DNA of 33,135 nt from Actinomycetota bacterium (GTDB lineage Bacteria; Actinomycetota; Actinomycetes; S36-B12; UBA5976). The position numbers and the translations under genes are program-made. The stretch covers positions 1 to 33,135 of the forward strand of contig JAPLBY010000002.1 of assembly GCA_026392515.1 (NCBI GenBank), given 5' to 3'. The notes beneath the pieces are model-generated. The model ran no database searches. It saw only the letters and a program-made list of their open reading frames with translations, and was not told the DNA's origin. Positions 16,579-25,431 of this stretch are shown here, in pieces (the first letter of the stretch is position 1; each line of letters begins with the position of its first letter).

Positions 16579-17097
16579 ATGACTTCAACAATGACTTTGC
16601 ATACTAACCACGGCGATATCAACATCAACATTTTTGATAACCACGCACCAAAGACTGTAAAAAACATTCTTGGCTTAGCCGATGGCTCAGTTGAATGGAC
16701 ACATCCAGCAACTGGTCAAAAATCAAATGATCCGCTTTACAACGGAACCATTTTCCATCGCATCATCCCTGGCTTCATGATTCAAGCTGGCGATCCACTT
16801 GGTCAAGGCACCGGTGGCCCAGGCTTTAAGTTCGAAGACGAACCACACCCAGAATTAGTTTTTGATCGCCCATACCTACTTGCTATGGCAAACGCTGGGC
16901 CAAACACAAATGGTTCTCAGTTCTTCATCACAGTTGCCCCAACAACTTGGTTGAACTTCAAGCACACCATCTTTGGTGAAGTTGCAGATCAAGCTGGTCG
17001 CGATGTTGTCGATGCAATTGCAAACGTGCCAACTGGACAAATGGATCGTCCAGTTAATGATGTAGTAATCGAAAGCGTTACTGTTTCTCGAGGTTAA
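16579..17097 (+). CDS. ppiA: Peptidyl-prolyl cis-trans isomerase, cyclophilin type
   Basis: Cytosolic proline isomerase that assists folding; 172 residues with no signal peptide. The catalytic FHRIIPGFMIQ, the substrate groove GPNTNGSQFFIT and WLNFKHTIFGEV are all present. The GTGGPGFKFEDE insertion is typical of actinobacterial PpiA. ATG 16579 is used; ATG 16591 in the same frame is also possible. In mycobacteria ppiA sits near crgA and the pkn cluster, as here. The stop is two bases before the rhomboid start. Confidence 0.96.
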   Translation: MTSTMTLHTNHGDININIFDNHAPKTVKNILGLADGSVEWTHPATGQKSNDPLYNGTIFHRIIPGFMIQAGDPLGQGTGGPGFKFEDEPHPELVFDRPYLLAMANAGPNTNGSQFFITVAPTTWLNFKHTIFGEVADQAGRDVVDAIANVPTGQMDRPVNDVVIESVTVSRG

Positions 17098-17099
17098 GC

Positions 17100-17909
17100 G
17101 TGGACAACACTTGTTTCCGCCATACCGATAGCGAGGCATATGTATCTTGCGGTCGTTGTGATCGCAAGATTTGTCCCGACTGCATGATCAATGCACCAGT
17201 TGGTTTCCAATGTCCAGAGTGTGTTGCAAATACACAGGTCGCATTACCAAAAACTAGATTCGGTGGATCATTTAATACGGTTCCAAAAGTTACGCGTGCG
17301 ATTCTAATTACCTGCATCAGCATCTTTGTACTGTCGTTGCTGTTAGGTAGTTTCGCGCTAGCTTTCGGAATGATTCCAGCAGCCATTGCACAAGGTGAGT
17401 GGTGGCGCTTACTAACTTCGACTTTGTTACACGGCAGCATCTTGCATTTGTTGTTTAACATGTATGCGCTGTATTGGTTAGGTCCACAACTTGAGCGTTC
17501 ACTCGGGCATGTGCGATTTGCAGCGTTGTACATCTTGTCGGCACTTGGTGGATCAGTAGCGTCTTATTGGTTCTCGGATTTGCGAACTGTGTCTGTGGGC
17601 GCGAGTGGGGCAATCTTTGGATTGATCACGGCGACCATTGTGATCGGTCGTGAAATGCGTACCGACGTTTCTCAACTTGTAGTGCTGCTGGGACTAAACG
17701 TCGTAATCGGTTTCTTGCAACCAGGAATAGATTGGCGGGCACACTTCGGTGGGGCAGTCACTGGCGCGGCAATCGCCTTCATCTACACCAAGGGCAACCG
17801 ATTGAATCGGGATCGAATCCACCGAGCTGGGTTAGCTGGAATTTTTGTCTTTTTGGTCTTGGCTACCTTGGCTAGAAATGCCCAAGTTTCTGCCTTGATC
17901 GGCCTGTAA
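17100..17909 (+). CDS. Rhomboid family intramembrane serine protease with N-terminal zinc ribbon
   Basis: Cleaves transmembrane substrates within the membrane; 269 residues. Residues 5-41 hold a B-box-like zinc finger (C5, H8, C17, C20, C25, C28, C38, C41), the usual cytoplasmic addition in actinobacteria. The rhomboid core follows with about six to seven membrane helices: HLLFNMYALYWLG with H116 and N120, catalytic Ser169 in VGASGAIFG, and catalytic His215 in WRAHFGGAVTG. All active-site residues are intact. The start is GTG 17100, with GAGG of the ppiA end serving as ribosome-binding site. The substrate is unknown. Confidence 0.93.
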   Translation: MDNTCFRHTDSEAYVSCGRCDRKICPDCMINAPVGFQCPECVANTQVALPKTRFGGSFNTVPKVTRAILITCISIFVLSLLLGSFALAFGMIPAAIAQGEWWRLLTSTLLHGSILHLLFNMYALYWLGPQLERSLGHVRFAALYILSALGGSVASYWFSDLRTVSVGASGAIFGLITATIVIGREMRTDVSQLVVLLGLNVVIGFLQPGIDWRAHFGGAVTGAAIAFIYTKGNRLNRDRIHRAGLAGIFVFLVLATLARNAQVSALIGL

Positions 17910-17945
17910 CTCTTTTTTGATTCTTTGAAGTCTCAGGTTTGCGGG

Positions 17946-17951
17946 TAAGGT
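17946..17951 (+). promoter_or_regulatory. -10 element of a leaderless promoter for crgA
   Basis: TAAGGT, then six bases, then ATG 17958; same hexamer and spacing as upstream of the DUF5318 gene. Confidence 0.55.
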
Positions 17952-17957
17952 TTAACT

Positions 17958-18224
17958 ATGCCTAAGTCAAAGTCCCGCAAATCAAAAGAGCCCGCCTACA
18001 CACCACCTCCGGCTAAAACGCCAGAGACCTTCAAGGTAGGAAATCCAGTTTGGCTTGCCCCAGTAATGGTGACAATGTTCATCTTGGGACTGCTGTGGAT
18101 AGTGGTGTTCTACCTAATTGGTAGCCAGGTGCCACTTATGTCCGATTTGGGCAACTTAACTAACGTACTTATTGGCTTTGCCCTTATTGGCATTGGTTTT
18201 GCCCTCGCCACTCGCTGGAAGTAA
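17958..18224 (+). CDS. crgA: Cell division protein CrgA
   Basis: Small membrane protein of the actinobacterial divisome, interacting with FtsZ and septal PBPs in Streptomyces and mycobacteria; 88 residues. A basic, proline-rich cytoplasmic N-terminus (PKSKSRKSKEPAYTPPP) is followed by two membrane helices (about 30-52 and 65-85) and the ending ATRWK, all as in the family. A TAAGGT box six bases upstream of ATG 17958 points to a leaderless message. Its place ahead of DUF881 and near pknB matches mycobacteria (Rv0011-Rv0014). Confidence 0.95.
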   Translation: MPKSKSRKSKEPAYTPPPAKTPETFKVGNPVWLAPVMVTMFILGLLWIVVFYLIGSQVPLMSDLGNLTNVLIGFALIGIGFALATRWK

Positions 18225-18251
18225 ATGACATGGGTGTAATTCCTCCCCAGC

Positions 18252-18272
18252 GGTGGATAACCCTGTGGATAA
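18252..18272 (+). promoter_or_regulatory. Two DnaA-box-like 9-mers at the DUF881 start
   Basis: TGTGGATAA (18264-18272) is the exact complement of the classical DnaA box TTATCCACA. GGTGGATAA (18252-18260) differs by one base, and the two are 12 bases apart in the same orientation. A perfect match to one 9-mer is expected by chance in about one such window in four; the pairing makes it more notable. Confidence 0.3.
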
Positions 18273-18981
18273 GCATATGAGAAGTTTCTCCAAGCGAACC
18301 AAAACCACCCTGGTAACTGGGGCCGCAGCCCTGGCTGGCTTTCTATTTGTGGCTAGCGGAATTACCGCAGATGGCACCAATCTACGAACCGGCGGACTGG
18401 AAGATCTTCGCAGCTTGGTTTTGGACCGGGCCGACAAAGTTGGTGTCCTGCAATCTGAAGTGGACACTTTGGCAACTGAGGTAAATGAGTTATCAATTAC
18501 CCGAGTCGATCCAGCTTTAAGTTCCCAAATTACTCAACTCGAACTAGTCACCGGCCTAACTCCAGTTTCAGGTTCGGCGCTGCGCATTTCACTCGATGAT
18601 GCGCCGCGCGAACCAGGAGTTCCATTACCAAGTGGAGTAGTGCCTGACGATTTAGTTGTGCACCAACAAGATGTGCAAAGTGTTGTTAATGCAATGTGGC
18701 GCGGTGGCGCAACTGCAGTGCAAGTAATGGATCAACGCATTATTAGTACCTCTGCAATTCGATGCGTAGGCAACACACTCTTATTGCAAGGTCGGGTTTA
18801 CTCACCACCGTTTGTAGTCACTGCAGTAGGAAACACAACTGAGTTACAACGAGCATTAACTGATGAGCCAGGGGTTTCGCTATATCGCGAATATGTAGAA
18901 CGATTTAATCTTGGTTGGGATGTTTCAATTTTGAATCAAACCACGATTCCGGCTTGGCAAGGTTCGATCGAACAGCAATAG
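18253..18981 (+). CDS. DUF881 family membrane-anchored protein
   Basis: Protein of up to 242 residues. A basic N-terminus and a single transmembrane helix (TLVTGAAALAGFLFVASG) come first, then a short coiled coil (about 55-80), then an extracytoplasmic domain containing GSALRISLDDAPR and LVVHQQDVQSVVNAMWRGGA, the hallmark of DUF881 (Rv0012 in M. tuberculosis). The family is linked to division or sporulation, but its function is unknown. Three in-frame starts are possible, GTG 18253, GTG 18265 and ATG 18277, and none has a good ribosome-binding site; ATG 18277 gives the most compact N-terminus. Two DnaA-box-like sequences lie in this start region. The stop directly abuts the stop of the convergent amidotransferase gene. 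Confidence 0.88.
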   Translation: MDNPVDKHMRSFSKRTKTTLVTGAAALAGFLFVASGITADGTNLRTGGLEDLRSLVLDRADKVGVLQSEVDTLATEVNELSITRVDPALSSQITQLELVTGLTPVSGSALRISLDDAPREPGVPLPSGVVPDDLVVHQQDVQSVVNAMWRGGATAVQVMDQRIISTSAIRCVGNTLLLQGRVYSPPFVVTAVGNTTELQRALTDEPGVSLYREYVERFNLGWDVSILNQTTIPAWQGSIEQQ

Positions 18982-19602
18982 CTAATTTGGAATTACGGGT
19001 TGTAATCCTTGCGCTAAGTTTCGGGCATCTAAGTCGCCACATCGAACTAACCACTCGGCCAACATTTTGTGGCCACCTTCAGTCAGTACTGATTCAGGAT
19101 GAAATTGCACACCTTCGATATCAAACTCTTTATGTCGAAGTGACATGATTACGCCGTCTTCTGTTTCACTTGTTATTTCTAACTCAGCTGGAACCGTATC
19201 CCGTTCGACTGCGAGTGAGTGGTAACGCGTTGCCGTAAATGGTGATGGAAGATCTGCAAGGACACCTTGGTTGTGATGAAATACTTGCGAAGTTTTGCCG
19301 TGAAGTAACTCTGGTGCGCGGGAAACTGTTGCTCCGTATGCTTCAGCAATAGCTTGATGACCAAGACAAACTCCAAAGATTGGAACTTGTCCACCCAGTT
19401 GTTTTACGATGTCGATGCAAACGCCGGCATCTGTTGGAGTTCCTGGACCCGGTGAAAGCAACACACCGTCGTATTCCCGTGCCTCTGCAACAGTGACTTC
19501 ATCATTGCGTTTCACATCAACCTTGGCACCAAGCTGAGCTAAATACTGGACAATGTTGTAAACAAAACTGTCGTAGTTGTCAATAACCAGAATGCGAGTC
19601 AC
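18982..19602 (-). CDS. trpG: Glutamine amidotransferase of anthranilate / aminodeoxychorismate synthase (TrpG/PabA)
   Basis: Supplies ammonia from glutamine to chorismate-using synthases for tryptophan or folate; 206 residues. It is a class I amidotransferase with the nucleophile Cys79 in FGVCLGHQAIAEAYG and His168/Glu170 in VQFHPES; the N-terminal IDNYDSFVYNIVQYL and LLSPGPGTPTDAG are also standard. This copy lies next to pknB as in other actinobacteria and may serve both pathways; the choice between TrpG and PabA cannot be made from sequence alone. GTG 19602 has TAGACT seven bases upstream, so it can be transcribed independently of pknB, which ends 20 bases before it. Confidence 0.93.
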   Translation of the reverse strand: MTRILVIDNYDSFVYNIVQYLAQLGAKVDVKRNDEVTVAEAREYDGVLLSPGPGTPTDAGVCIDIVKQLGGQVPIFGVCLGHQAIAEAYGATVSRAPELLHGKTSQVFHHNQGVLADLPSPFTATRYHSLAVERDTVPAELEITSETEDGVIMSLRHKEFDIEGVQFHPESVLTEGGHKMLAEWLVRCGDLDARNLAQGLQPVIPN

Positions 19603-19609
19603 AGCAGTA

Positions 19610-19615
19610 AGTCTA
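19610..19615 (-). promoter_or_regulatory. -10 element upstream of the amidotransferase gene
   Basis: TAGACT on the minus strand, seven bases before GTG 19602, in the 19-base gap after the pknB stop. Confidence 0.4.
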
Positions 19616-19621
19616 AGTGAG

Positions 19622-21337
19622 TTACGGAGTGGTCACAGTTGGTGATGGCGTCGGCGCGACCACAATAGGCAACTTGGAAACCTTGATTGTTACCGTAGTG
19701 CCCTTCAGAGTTACCGCAGCTGCTGCTGGATTTTGCGAGATGACAGTATTTTCCGGCACAGCGCCATTTTCCTCGATGATCACTTCAACTAAGAATCCTG
19801 CGTTTAGCAAGGTGTTCTTTGCATCGGTTTGGGTAGCACCAACAACATTTGGCACTGGAACCTTGCCACTTGAAACCGTGATGCTAACCAAAGTTCCAAT
19901 GTCCACCGCAGTATTAGCAGCAGGTAGTTGCTCGATTACGGTTCCCTCTGGCTTGTCACTGTCTTTAGGCGTCACTTTGCCCAACACAAGTCGAGCTTCA
20001 GTAAGAGCCAACCGGGCATCTTCAGTTGAGGCTAGGTCTACCAAATCTGGAACACTCGTCTGATCTTTACCAGCCGAGACAATCAAGTTAACGGCTTGAC
20101 CCAATTCAATAAGTTCACCGGCAGCTGGATCTTGGCCAATGATTGTTCCCTTTGGCGCATTGTCATCAGCTTGTGGAGTTTGAGTACCAACTACCAAGCC
20201 GACATCAGTAAGAGCCAAGGTAGCTTCTTCGACAGTTTGGGATTTCACATTAGGAACAGCCACGGTCTCTGGTCCAGTGTTGAAAAGATTGTCACCAAGC
20301 AAAAAGATCAGGGAAGCCGCAAGCACTGTGGCAAATCCAGTAAAGAACCAACGAGCTCGATTGTTGGTTTTCTTGGGCGCAGCAACAGCGACGGTACCTG
20401 GGAAACCATCAACAATTGGAATTGCAGTAGTTGGCGCATAGAAAGGAATCGCTTCAGTTGCATGATTCTGTCGAGACACAATCGGCATACCTGCAATTGA
20501 TCGCTCAACATCACTGCGCATCTCTGCTGCAGTTTGGTATCGATTCGATGGAGACTTTGCGAGCGCACCTAAAGTAATTGAATCTAGGCTGCTTGGAATT
20601 GACTTATCTAAAGATGAAGGTGGTTTTGGTGGTTCATTCACATGTTGATATGCAATCGCAACTGGAGAGTCACCATTAAATGGTGTGACGCCAGTGAGAA
20701 GTTCGTAAAGTACGCAACCACTTGAATAGATATCACTTCGGGCATCAACTAATTCCCCACGAGCTTGCTCTGGTGATAAGTACTGCGCAGTTCCCATTAC
20801 GGCACTGGTTGCAGTAACAGAAGTTGCAGCATCGCTCATTGCTCGAGCAATACCAAAGTCCATAACTTTCGAATCACCATTGGTGTTGATCATGATGTTC
20901 GCTGGCTTGATGTCACGATGCACAATGCCGTGGCGATGTGCGTAATCAAGTGCAGCAAGCACACCAGCAATAACTTCCAGTGCACGTTCTGGCAAAATTC
21001 TTGGACCGTTGTTTAACATGTGACGCAATGTGACGCCATCAACAAATTCCATAACGATGTATGGAACGCTTACTTGATTTGGGCCATCACCAATTAAATC
21101 TTCACCGGTGTCGTAAATAGCAACAATGTTCGGATGATTAAGACCAGCTGCTGACTGAGCTTCCCGGCGGAATCGTTCCTGGAACATTGGGTCACGAGCT
21201 AAGTCAGGACGCAACACTTTGATCGCAACGCGACGATTCAAACGGCGATCGGTACCTTCATAAACTTCAGCCATACCGCCGCGACCAATTACCTGACCGA
21301 CGTCGTATCTATCACCGAGTTGCGTGAAGGTGCTCAC
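19622..21337 (-). CDS. pknB: Serine/threonine protein kinase PknB with three PASTA domains
   Basis: Membrane kinase that senses wall fragments and controls growth and division; 571 residues. The kinase domain (1 to about 275) is complete: GRGGMAEVYEG loop, Lys40 (VAIKVL), HRDIKPAN at 140-147, DFG at 160-162, a threonine-rich activation segment (about 172-183) and GTAQYLSPEQARGE. A juxtamembrane stretch and one membrane helix follow (WFFTGFATVLAASLIFLL, about 330-350). Three extracellular PASTA units come next, starting at VPNVKSQ, VPDLVDL and VPNVVGA, then a Pro/Thr tail. Mycobacterial PknB has four. GTG 21337 has AGGAGA upstream. It is the last gene of the fhaA-to-pknB cluster; pknA, normally beside it, is missing. 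Confidence 0.97.
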   Translation of the reverse strand: MSTFTQLGDRYDVGQVIGRGGMAEVYEGTDRRLNRRVAIKVLRPDLARDPMFQERFRREAQSAAGLNHPNIVAIYDTGEDLIGDGPNQVSVPYIVMEFVDGVTLRHMLNNGPRILPERALEVIAGVLAALDYAHRHGIVHRDIKPANIMINTNGDSKVMDFGIARAMSDAATSVTATSAVMGTAQYLSPEQARGELVDARSDIYSSGCVLYELLTGVTPFNGDSPVAIAYQHVNEPPKPPSSLDKSIPSSLDSITLGALAKSPSNRYQTAAEMRSDVERSIAGMPIVSRQNHATEAIPFYAPTTAIPIVDGFPGTVAVAAPKKTNNRARWFFTGFATVLAASLIFLLGDNLFNTGPETVAVPNVKSQTVEEATLALTDVGLVVGTQTPQADDNAPKGTIIGQDPAAGELIELGQAVNLIVSAGKDQTSVPDLVDLASTEDARLALTEARLVLGKVTPKDSDKPEGTVIEQLPAANTAVDIGTLVSITVSSGKVPVPNVVGATQTDAKNTLLNAGFLVEVIIEENGAVPENTVISQNPAAAAVTLKGTTVTIKVSKLPIVVAPTPSPTVTTP

Positions 21338-21405
21338 TTAAGTTCTCCTATGTCATGTCTAGCCCGGTGCCATTTCTAGCTCGGTACTAACTCTTCTATT
21401 CTTGC

Positions 21406-22854
21406 CTATTGCTTTAAAACTGCTCGCATCACGGCTGCTGCGATTGGCGCGGCCAATGAGTTGCCGCTTACCTCGGTTGCGCCGCCGCCATTCTGTAAGA
21501 CCACTGCAACCGCGACTTTGGATTTGTCACTCGGGGCTAACCCAACAAACCAAGCGTGTGCTGGTTCACCCGGGGCATTTTCGGCAGTACCTGTTTTGCC
21601 ACCAACGGTTACGCCAGAAATAGCAGCCTTTGTCGCGGTGCCATTCTGAACGACTCCAACCATCATGTCTCGCAAAATCTTGGAATTCTCAACTGACATA
21701 GCGCGACCAAATGCTGACGGGTTGGTATTTTGCAACACCGTTAAATCGGGTCCAAGTACTTGGCTAATCAAATAAGGATTCATAACCACACCATCATTGG
21801 CAATTCCAGCAGCAACCATTGCCATCTGGAGGGCTGTGGCACGAACATCAAATTGCCCAATCGCACTCATTGCAGTTTGTGGCTTATTTGGATCGACTGG
21901 GAATCTGCTGATTGCAGCAGTCATAGGAACTTCAAATTCAGACTCAAACCCAAACTTCTGAGCTTGTTCGCTGATAGCATCCGCGCCCAATTCCATACCG
22001 AGCCAAGCAAAGGCAGTGTTACAAGAAATTTCTAATGCAGCTTGCAAAGTGGTGACATCGCCAGGACCACAGGACTTGTCGTTCCAGTTACCAAGTTGCA
22101 CATCAGTTCCTGGCAAGTTGATTTGTTTTGGTCCAGGCAATTCCGTGTTGGCAACGTAGTTACCAGACTCTAAAGCAGCAGCCGCGGTTACTAACTTGAA
22201 TGTTGAGCCAGGTGGAAGTGTCATAGCAATTGGACGATTGAGCAGAGGCTGATTGGTATCAGCATTCAACTCTTCATAGTTAGCTTGGATGTCGCCAGCA
22301 TCATGACTCGAAAGCAAGTTTGGATCAAACGAAGGAGAACTTGCTAAAGCTAAAATCGCCCCCGTCGTTGGATCAATAGCTACGACCGCACCGGTTCTGC
22401 CATTGAGCGCTTTCATCGCAGCGACTTGGGCATCTGGATCAATAGTTAGCCGAATCGCGCCACCCTTAGGTTCTCGGTTTGCAAAAAGTTGTTGCAGACG
22501 ATCTACAAAGAAGCGACTGTCATTTCCAGCAAGAATATTGTTGGCTTCTGATTCAATTCCAGTCGCACCGTAAACCAAAGAGTAAAAACCTGTGATCGAG
22601 GCGTAAGTCGAACCATCTGGGTACTCGCGTAGATACTTTAAGGCATCAGAAGTTGGTGTTGATTCAGCGATCGCTTCAGAAGCTAACAAGATTGGGCCGC
22701 GCTCGCGTGAATACTCAGTCAAAGTCACGCGTTGGTTGCCAGCTTGACCTCGTAAGTCACCAGCTTTGAAAACTTGAATGTAGGAAAGATTGATAATCAA
22801 TGCCAGTAGAAGCACAACTATGGCGGCAGTGACTCGATTGATTTGTCTAATCAT
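21406..22854 (-). CDS. pbpA: Class B penicillin-binding protein PbpA
   Basis: Transpeptidase that works with RodA in wall growth or septation; about 482 residues. It has an N-terminal membrane anchor (VTAAIVVLLLALIINLSYI), a dimerisation region, then the transpeptidase with PPGSTFKLVT (catalytic serine), EISCNTAF (SxN-type motif) and GGKTGTAEN. The sequence VTGFYSLVYGATGIESEANNILAG is typical of mycobacterial PbpA. Two starts are possible: ATG 22866 and ATG 22854. I chose 22854 because it gives the short N-terminus (MIRQINRV) seen in relatives; either one overlaps the rodA end, so translation is coupled. It is followed 68 bases later by pknB. Confidence 0.95.
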   Translation of the reverse strand: MIRQINRVTAAIVVLLLALIINLSYIQVFKAGDLRGQAGNQRVTLTEYSRERGPILLASEAIAESTPTSDALKYLREYPDGSTYASITGFYSLVYGATGIESEANNILAGNDSRFFVDRLQQLFANREPKGGAIRLTIDPDAQVAAMKALNGRTGAVVAIDPTTGAILALASSPSFDPNLLSSHDAGDIQANYEELNADTNQPLLNRPIAMTLPPGSTFKLVTAAAALESGNYVANTELPGPKQINLPGTDVQLGNWNDKSCGPGDVTTLQAALEISCNTAFAWLGMELGADAISEQAQKFGFESEFEVPMTAAISRFPVDPNKPQTAMSAIGQFDVRATALQMAMVAAGIANDGVVMNPYLISQVLGPDLTVLQNTNPSAFGRAMSVENSKILRDMMVGVVQNGTATKAAISGVTVGGKTGTAENAPGEPAHAWFVGLAPSDKSKVAVAVVLQNGGGATEVSGNSLAAPIAAAVMRAVLKQ

Positions 22855-24235
22855 TGCCTTCACCATCCTGACGCAGTACTAACTCAGCATCAGTAACTTC
22901 CGGTGCCCGAGCAGCGTTAGAAATTCGAATCAACAGCGCAATGATTATGTAGTTAGCGACCAAGGAAGAACCGCCATAGGACAAGAATGGAGTTGTTAAT
23001 CCGGTTAGCGGAACCAGCCGAGTAACGCCGCCAATCACAATGAAAGTCTGCAACCCAATTACGGTTGTAAGTCCAATTGCTAACAAGTTGCCAAACGGAT
23101 CGCGAGTTGCAACGGCAGCTCGAGCGCCACGCTCAACAACAATTGCAAACAACAATAAGATTGCAATCATTCCCATCAAACCCAGCTCTTCACCGAGTGC
23201 GGAAGTAATAAAGTCAGTTTTTGCAAACGGAACTAATTGCGGATAGCCCTGACCCCAACCAGTTCCAAAGATTCCACCATTAGCAAAGCCATAAAGCGAT
23301 TGCACAATTTGAAATCCGGAACCATTTGCATCAGCGAATGGATCTAACCAAACATCAAAGCGCACTCGCACGTGACCAAATGCTTGATACGCCAGTCCGC
23401 CACCAACAGTTAACAACGAGCCACCGATCAGTACCCAAGAGCGTCGACCAGTTGCCACATAAAGCATCACGATGAATAGGCCGAATAAAAGCAGCGAGGT
23501 TCCAAGATCGCGTTCCAAAATCAAAACTAAAAGTGCAGCGAACCAAACTAAGAGAAGTGGGCCAACATCTTTTGCACGCGGAACTCCTACGCCAAGAATT
23601 TTCTTGTGAACGAGTGCAAGTGAATGTCTTCGAGTGACCAAAAAACCAGCGAAGAAAATCGTTAGGGCAACTTTGGCTAACTCGCCTGGCTGAAATGTGA
23701 AACCTAGAAAGTTAATCCAGAGTCGAGCGCCATTAACTTCGCTGCCGATGAAAGGTAGCAACGGTAGAAAGAGAAGTGCGATGCCTGCAAACCCTGCAGT
23801 GAAAGTGAATCTTTGTAGTCTGCGATGATCACCAACGAAAGATAAGACCAATATGAACGCAACCAGGCCAACTAGCATCCACGTCAACTGCAAGTACACA
23901 TCTGGAGTCGGCATCGGACTACCGTTACTAATTGCGCGTTGTGCCGCGGCAATGTCTAGTCGATGAATCATGGCAAGACCGAGCATGTTCAACGCAGCCA
24001 CACTAGGTAACAACAGTGGGTCGGCATAAGGTGCCTGCCAACGCACAGCGCCATGTGTGATTAAGAGAAGAACGCCTGCACTAAGTAACGAAGTCCAGCC
24101 ACCTAATGAGGTTTCACCCGTTGCAGAATCCACCAGAATCCAGGCAAACACTCCAATTAGCCAAGCCCCAACTAAAAGCGCCAACTCAGCTGAGCGCCGA
24201 GTTGAAACTCGATAGCGATTTAGGGTTTCGCTCAC
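22847..24235 (-). CDS. rodA: RodA/FtsW family peptidoglycan glycosyltransferase
   Basis: SEDS glycosyltransferase polymerising lipid II with its partner PBP; 462 residues from GTG 24235. About ten or more membrane helices are visible. SEDS motifs include GSEVNGARLWINFLGFTFQPGELAKVALTIF, LLILERDLGTSLLLFG-like ILERDLGTS, FAKTDFITSALGEELG and LTGLTTPFLSYGGSS near the end. The frame extends upstream to 24280, but GTG 24235 overlaps the pstP stop as GTGA, has GGAG eight bases before it and gives the normal N-terminus. It is coupled to both pstP and pbpA. Confidence 0.96.
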   Translation of the reverse strand: MSETLNRYRVSTRRSAELALLVGAWLIGVFAWILVDSATGETSLGGWTSLLSAGVLLLITHGAVRWQAPYADPLLLPSVAALNMLGLAMIHRLDIAAAQRAISNGSPMPTPDVYLQLTWMLVGLVAFILVLSFVGDHRRLQRFTFTAGFAGIALLFLPLLPFIGSEVNGARLWINFLGFTFQPGELAKVALTIFFAGFLVTRRHSLALVHKKILGVGVPRAKDVGPLLLVWFAALLVLILERDLGTSLLLFGLFIVMLYVATGRRSWVLIGGSLLTVGGGLAYQAFGHVRVRFDVWLDPFADANGSGFQIVQSLYGFANGGIFGTGWGQGYPQLVPFAKTDFITSALGEELGLMGMIAILLLFAIVVERGARAAVATRDPFGNLLAIGLTTVIGLQTFIVIGGVTRLVPLTGLTTPFLSYGGSSLVANYIIIALLIRISNAARAPEVTDAELVLRQDGEGND

Positions 24236-25431
24236 TGAGCAAGCTCCGGACAACCAGGTGTTGCAGGATTCAGCACACATAGATCTGCACTGAGCTTCAA
24301 GCGCTCAACTGCAGCTTCGGCACTTTCAAAATCTCCGGATTCAAAAGTTTGGTAAACCTGATCCCGTTCGAATTCTGGTAACTTGCCTGCTTCGATTTCA
24401 GTGATCTCAACTAGGCGATACATTCCACCTGCAGGGACTCCTTGGAAGATTGCAACCACATCTTCTTTTTCGTAAACCCCGACAAACCATTGGTTAGCTA
24501 ACCACCAAAGCGTGGCAGCAATTCCAACCGCGATAACTCCAATTGTTGAAAGGACTGGCACCAACCAGTTCTTGCCAGAATCTAGTAAGTCAAATTCTTT
24601 AACTAGAGCTGAAGCTTCACCTTCATCTGGAAAGTCAACAGCAGGCAGGCGAGATTGGTTTAGTGAATCAGCAGCGGAACCAATTAACACTGGATCCACT
24701 TCAATACTGTCGTTAACTACGTCTGCAACGACAACCGTTATGTTGTCAGGTGCGCCAGCTGACATGGCAGCGTCAATTAATTGTGTTACAGCTTGAGTTA
24801 AATCTTCATGAGCTAAGCATTCAGCAATTTGAGCTGCATCGATGACTCCACAAAGCCCATCACTACAAAGCAAGTAGCGATCACCTTCGCGAGTTTCCCG
24901 AACGGATAAGTCAACTTCAACTGCATGGATGCCATCGATTGCTCGCATCATTAGATTGCGTCGTGGATGGACAGCTGCTTCTTCTATTGTGATTTCACCA
25001 GAGTCAACCAAGGTCTGAACAAAAGTGTGATCCTTTGTCATTTGCTGCAATTCCGAATCGCGATATACATAAGCGCGGGAATCACCTACATGTGCCATAG
25101 CAATGCGGTCTTCTCGAAGTGCAACAACTGTCATGGTTGTTCCCATGCCAGCGAGATCACGATTACCGGCAACAACATCAGCGATGTATTCACCAGAAGT
25201 AATAACCGCTTCTGCAAGTTGACTTAATACTTCATCAGCACCAACAGTGGAAGCCGCAGCCGCAACCACTGCCGCAACCGTTGCGGCGCTTGCTAGTTCA
25301 CCAGCTTCATGGCCGCCCATGCCATCAGCTACTACTAGTAAGTCGGTTGCCGCATATCCAGCGTCTTCGTTATTGCGACGCACCCTGCCAATTTCGGAGC
25401 GGGCGGCAAAACGAAGACTTAAACCGGTCAT
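24232..25431 (-). CDS. pstP: PP2C-type serine/threonine protein phosphatase PstP
   Basis: Removes phosphates placed by PknB on kinases, FHA proteins and wall enzymes; 399 residues. The catalytic domain (about 1-238) shows RRNNED, DGMGGHEAGE with metal ligand Asp36, GMGTTMT, HVGDSRAY, SDGLCGVI with Asp191, and GAPDNITVVV with Asp229. A linker, one membrane helix (about 289-312) and a small extracellular domain with a cysteine pair near the C-terminus follow. ATG 25431 overlaps the fhaB stop as ATGA, and its own stop overlaps the rodA start. Known partner genes surround it in the standard order. Confidence 0.96.
   Translation of the reverse strand: MTGLSLRFAARSEIGRVRRNNEDAGYAATDLLVVADGMGGHEAGELASAATVAAVVAAAASTVGADEVLSQLAEAVITSGEYIADVVAGNRDLAGMGTTMTVVALREDRIAMAHVGDSRAYVYRDSELQQMTKDHTFVQTLVDSGEITIEEAAVHPRRNLMMRAIDGIHAVEVDLSVRETREGDRYLLCSDGLCGVIDAAQIAECLAHEDLTQAVTQLIDAAMSAGAPDNITVVVADVVNDSIEVDPVLIGSAADSLNQSRLPAVDFPDEGEASALVKEFDLLDSGKNWLVPVLSTIGVIAVGIAATLWWLANQWFVGVYEKEDVVAIFQGVPAGGMYRLVEITEIEAGKLPEFERDQVYQTFESGDFESAEAAVERLKLSADLCVLNPATPGCPELAQ

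Noticed and set aside
17078-17533. Open frame of about 151 codons antisense to the rhomboid gene
   Set aside because: It lies wholly opposite ppiA-end and rhomboid coding sequence, the product is cysteine-rich with no recognisable domain, and no promoter hexamer of the local type precedes it.
24236-24280. Upstream start for rodA inside pstP
   Set aside because: Residues before GTG 24235 are pstP coding sequence read in another frame; the GTGA overlap with pstP and a GGAG upstream decide the start.
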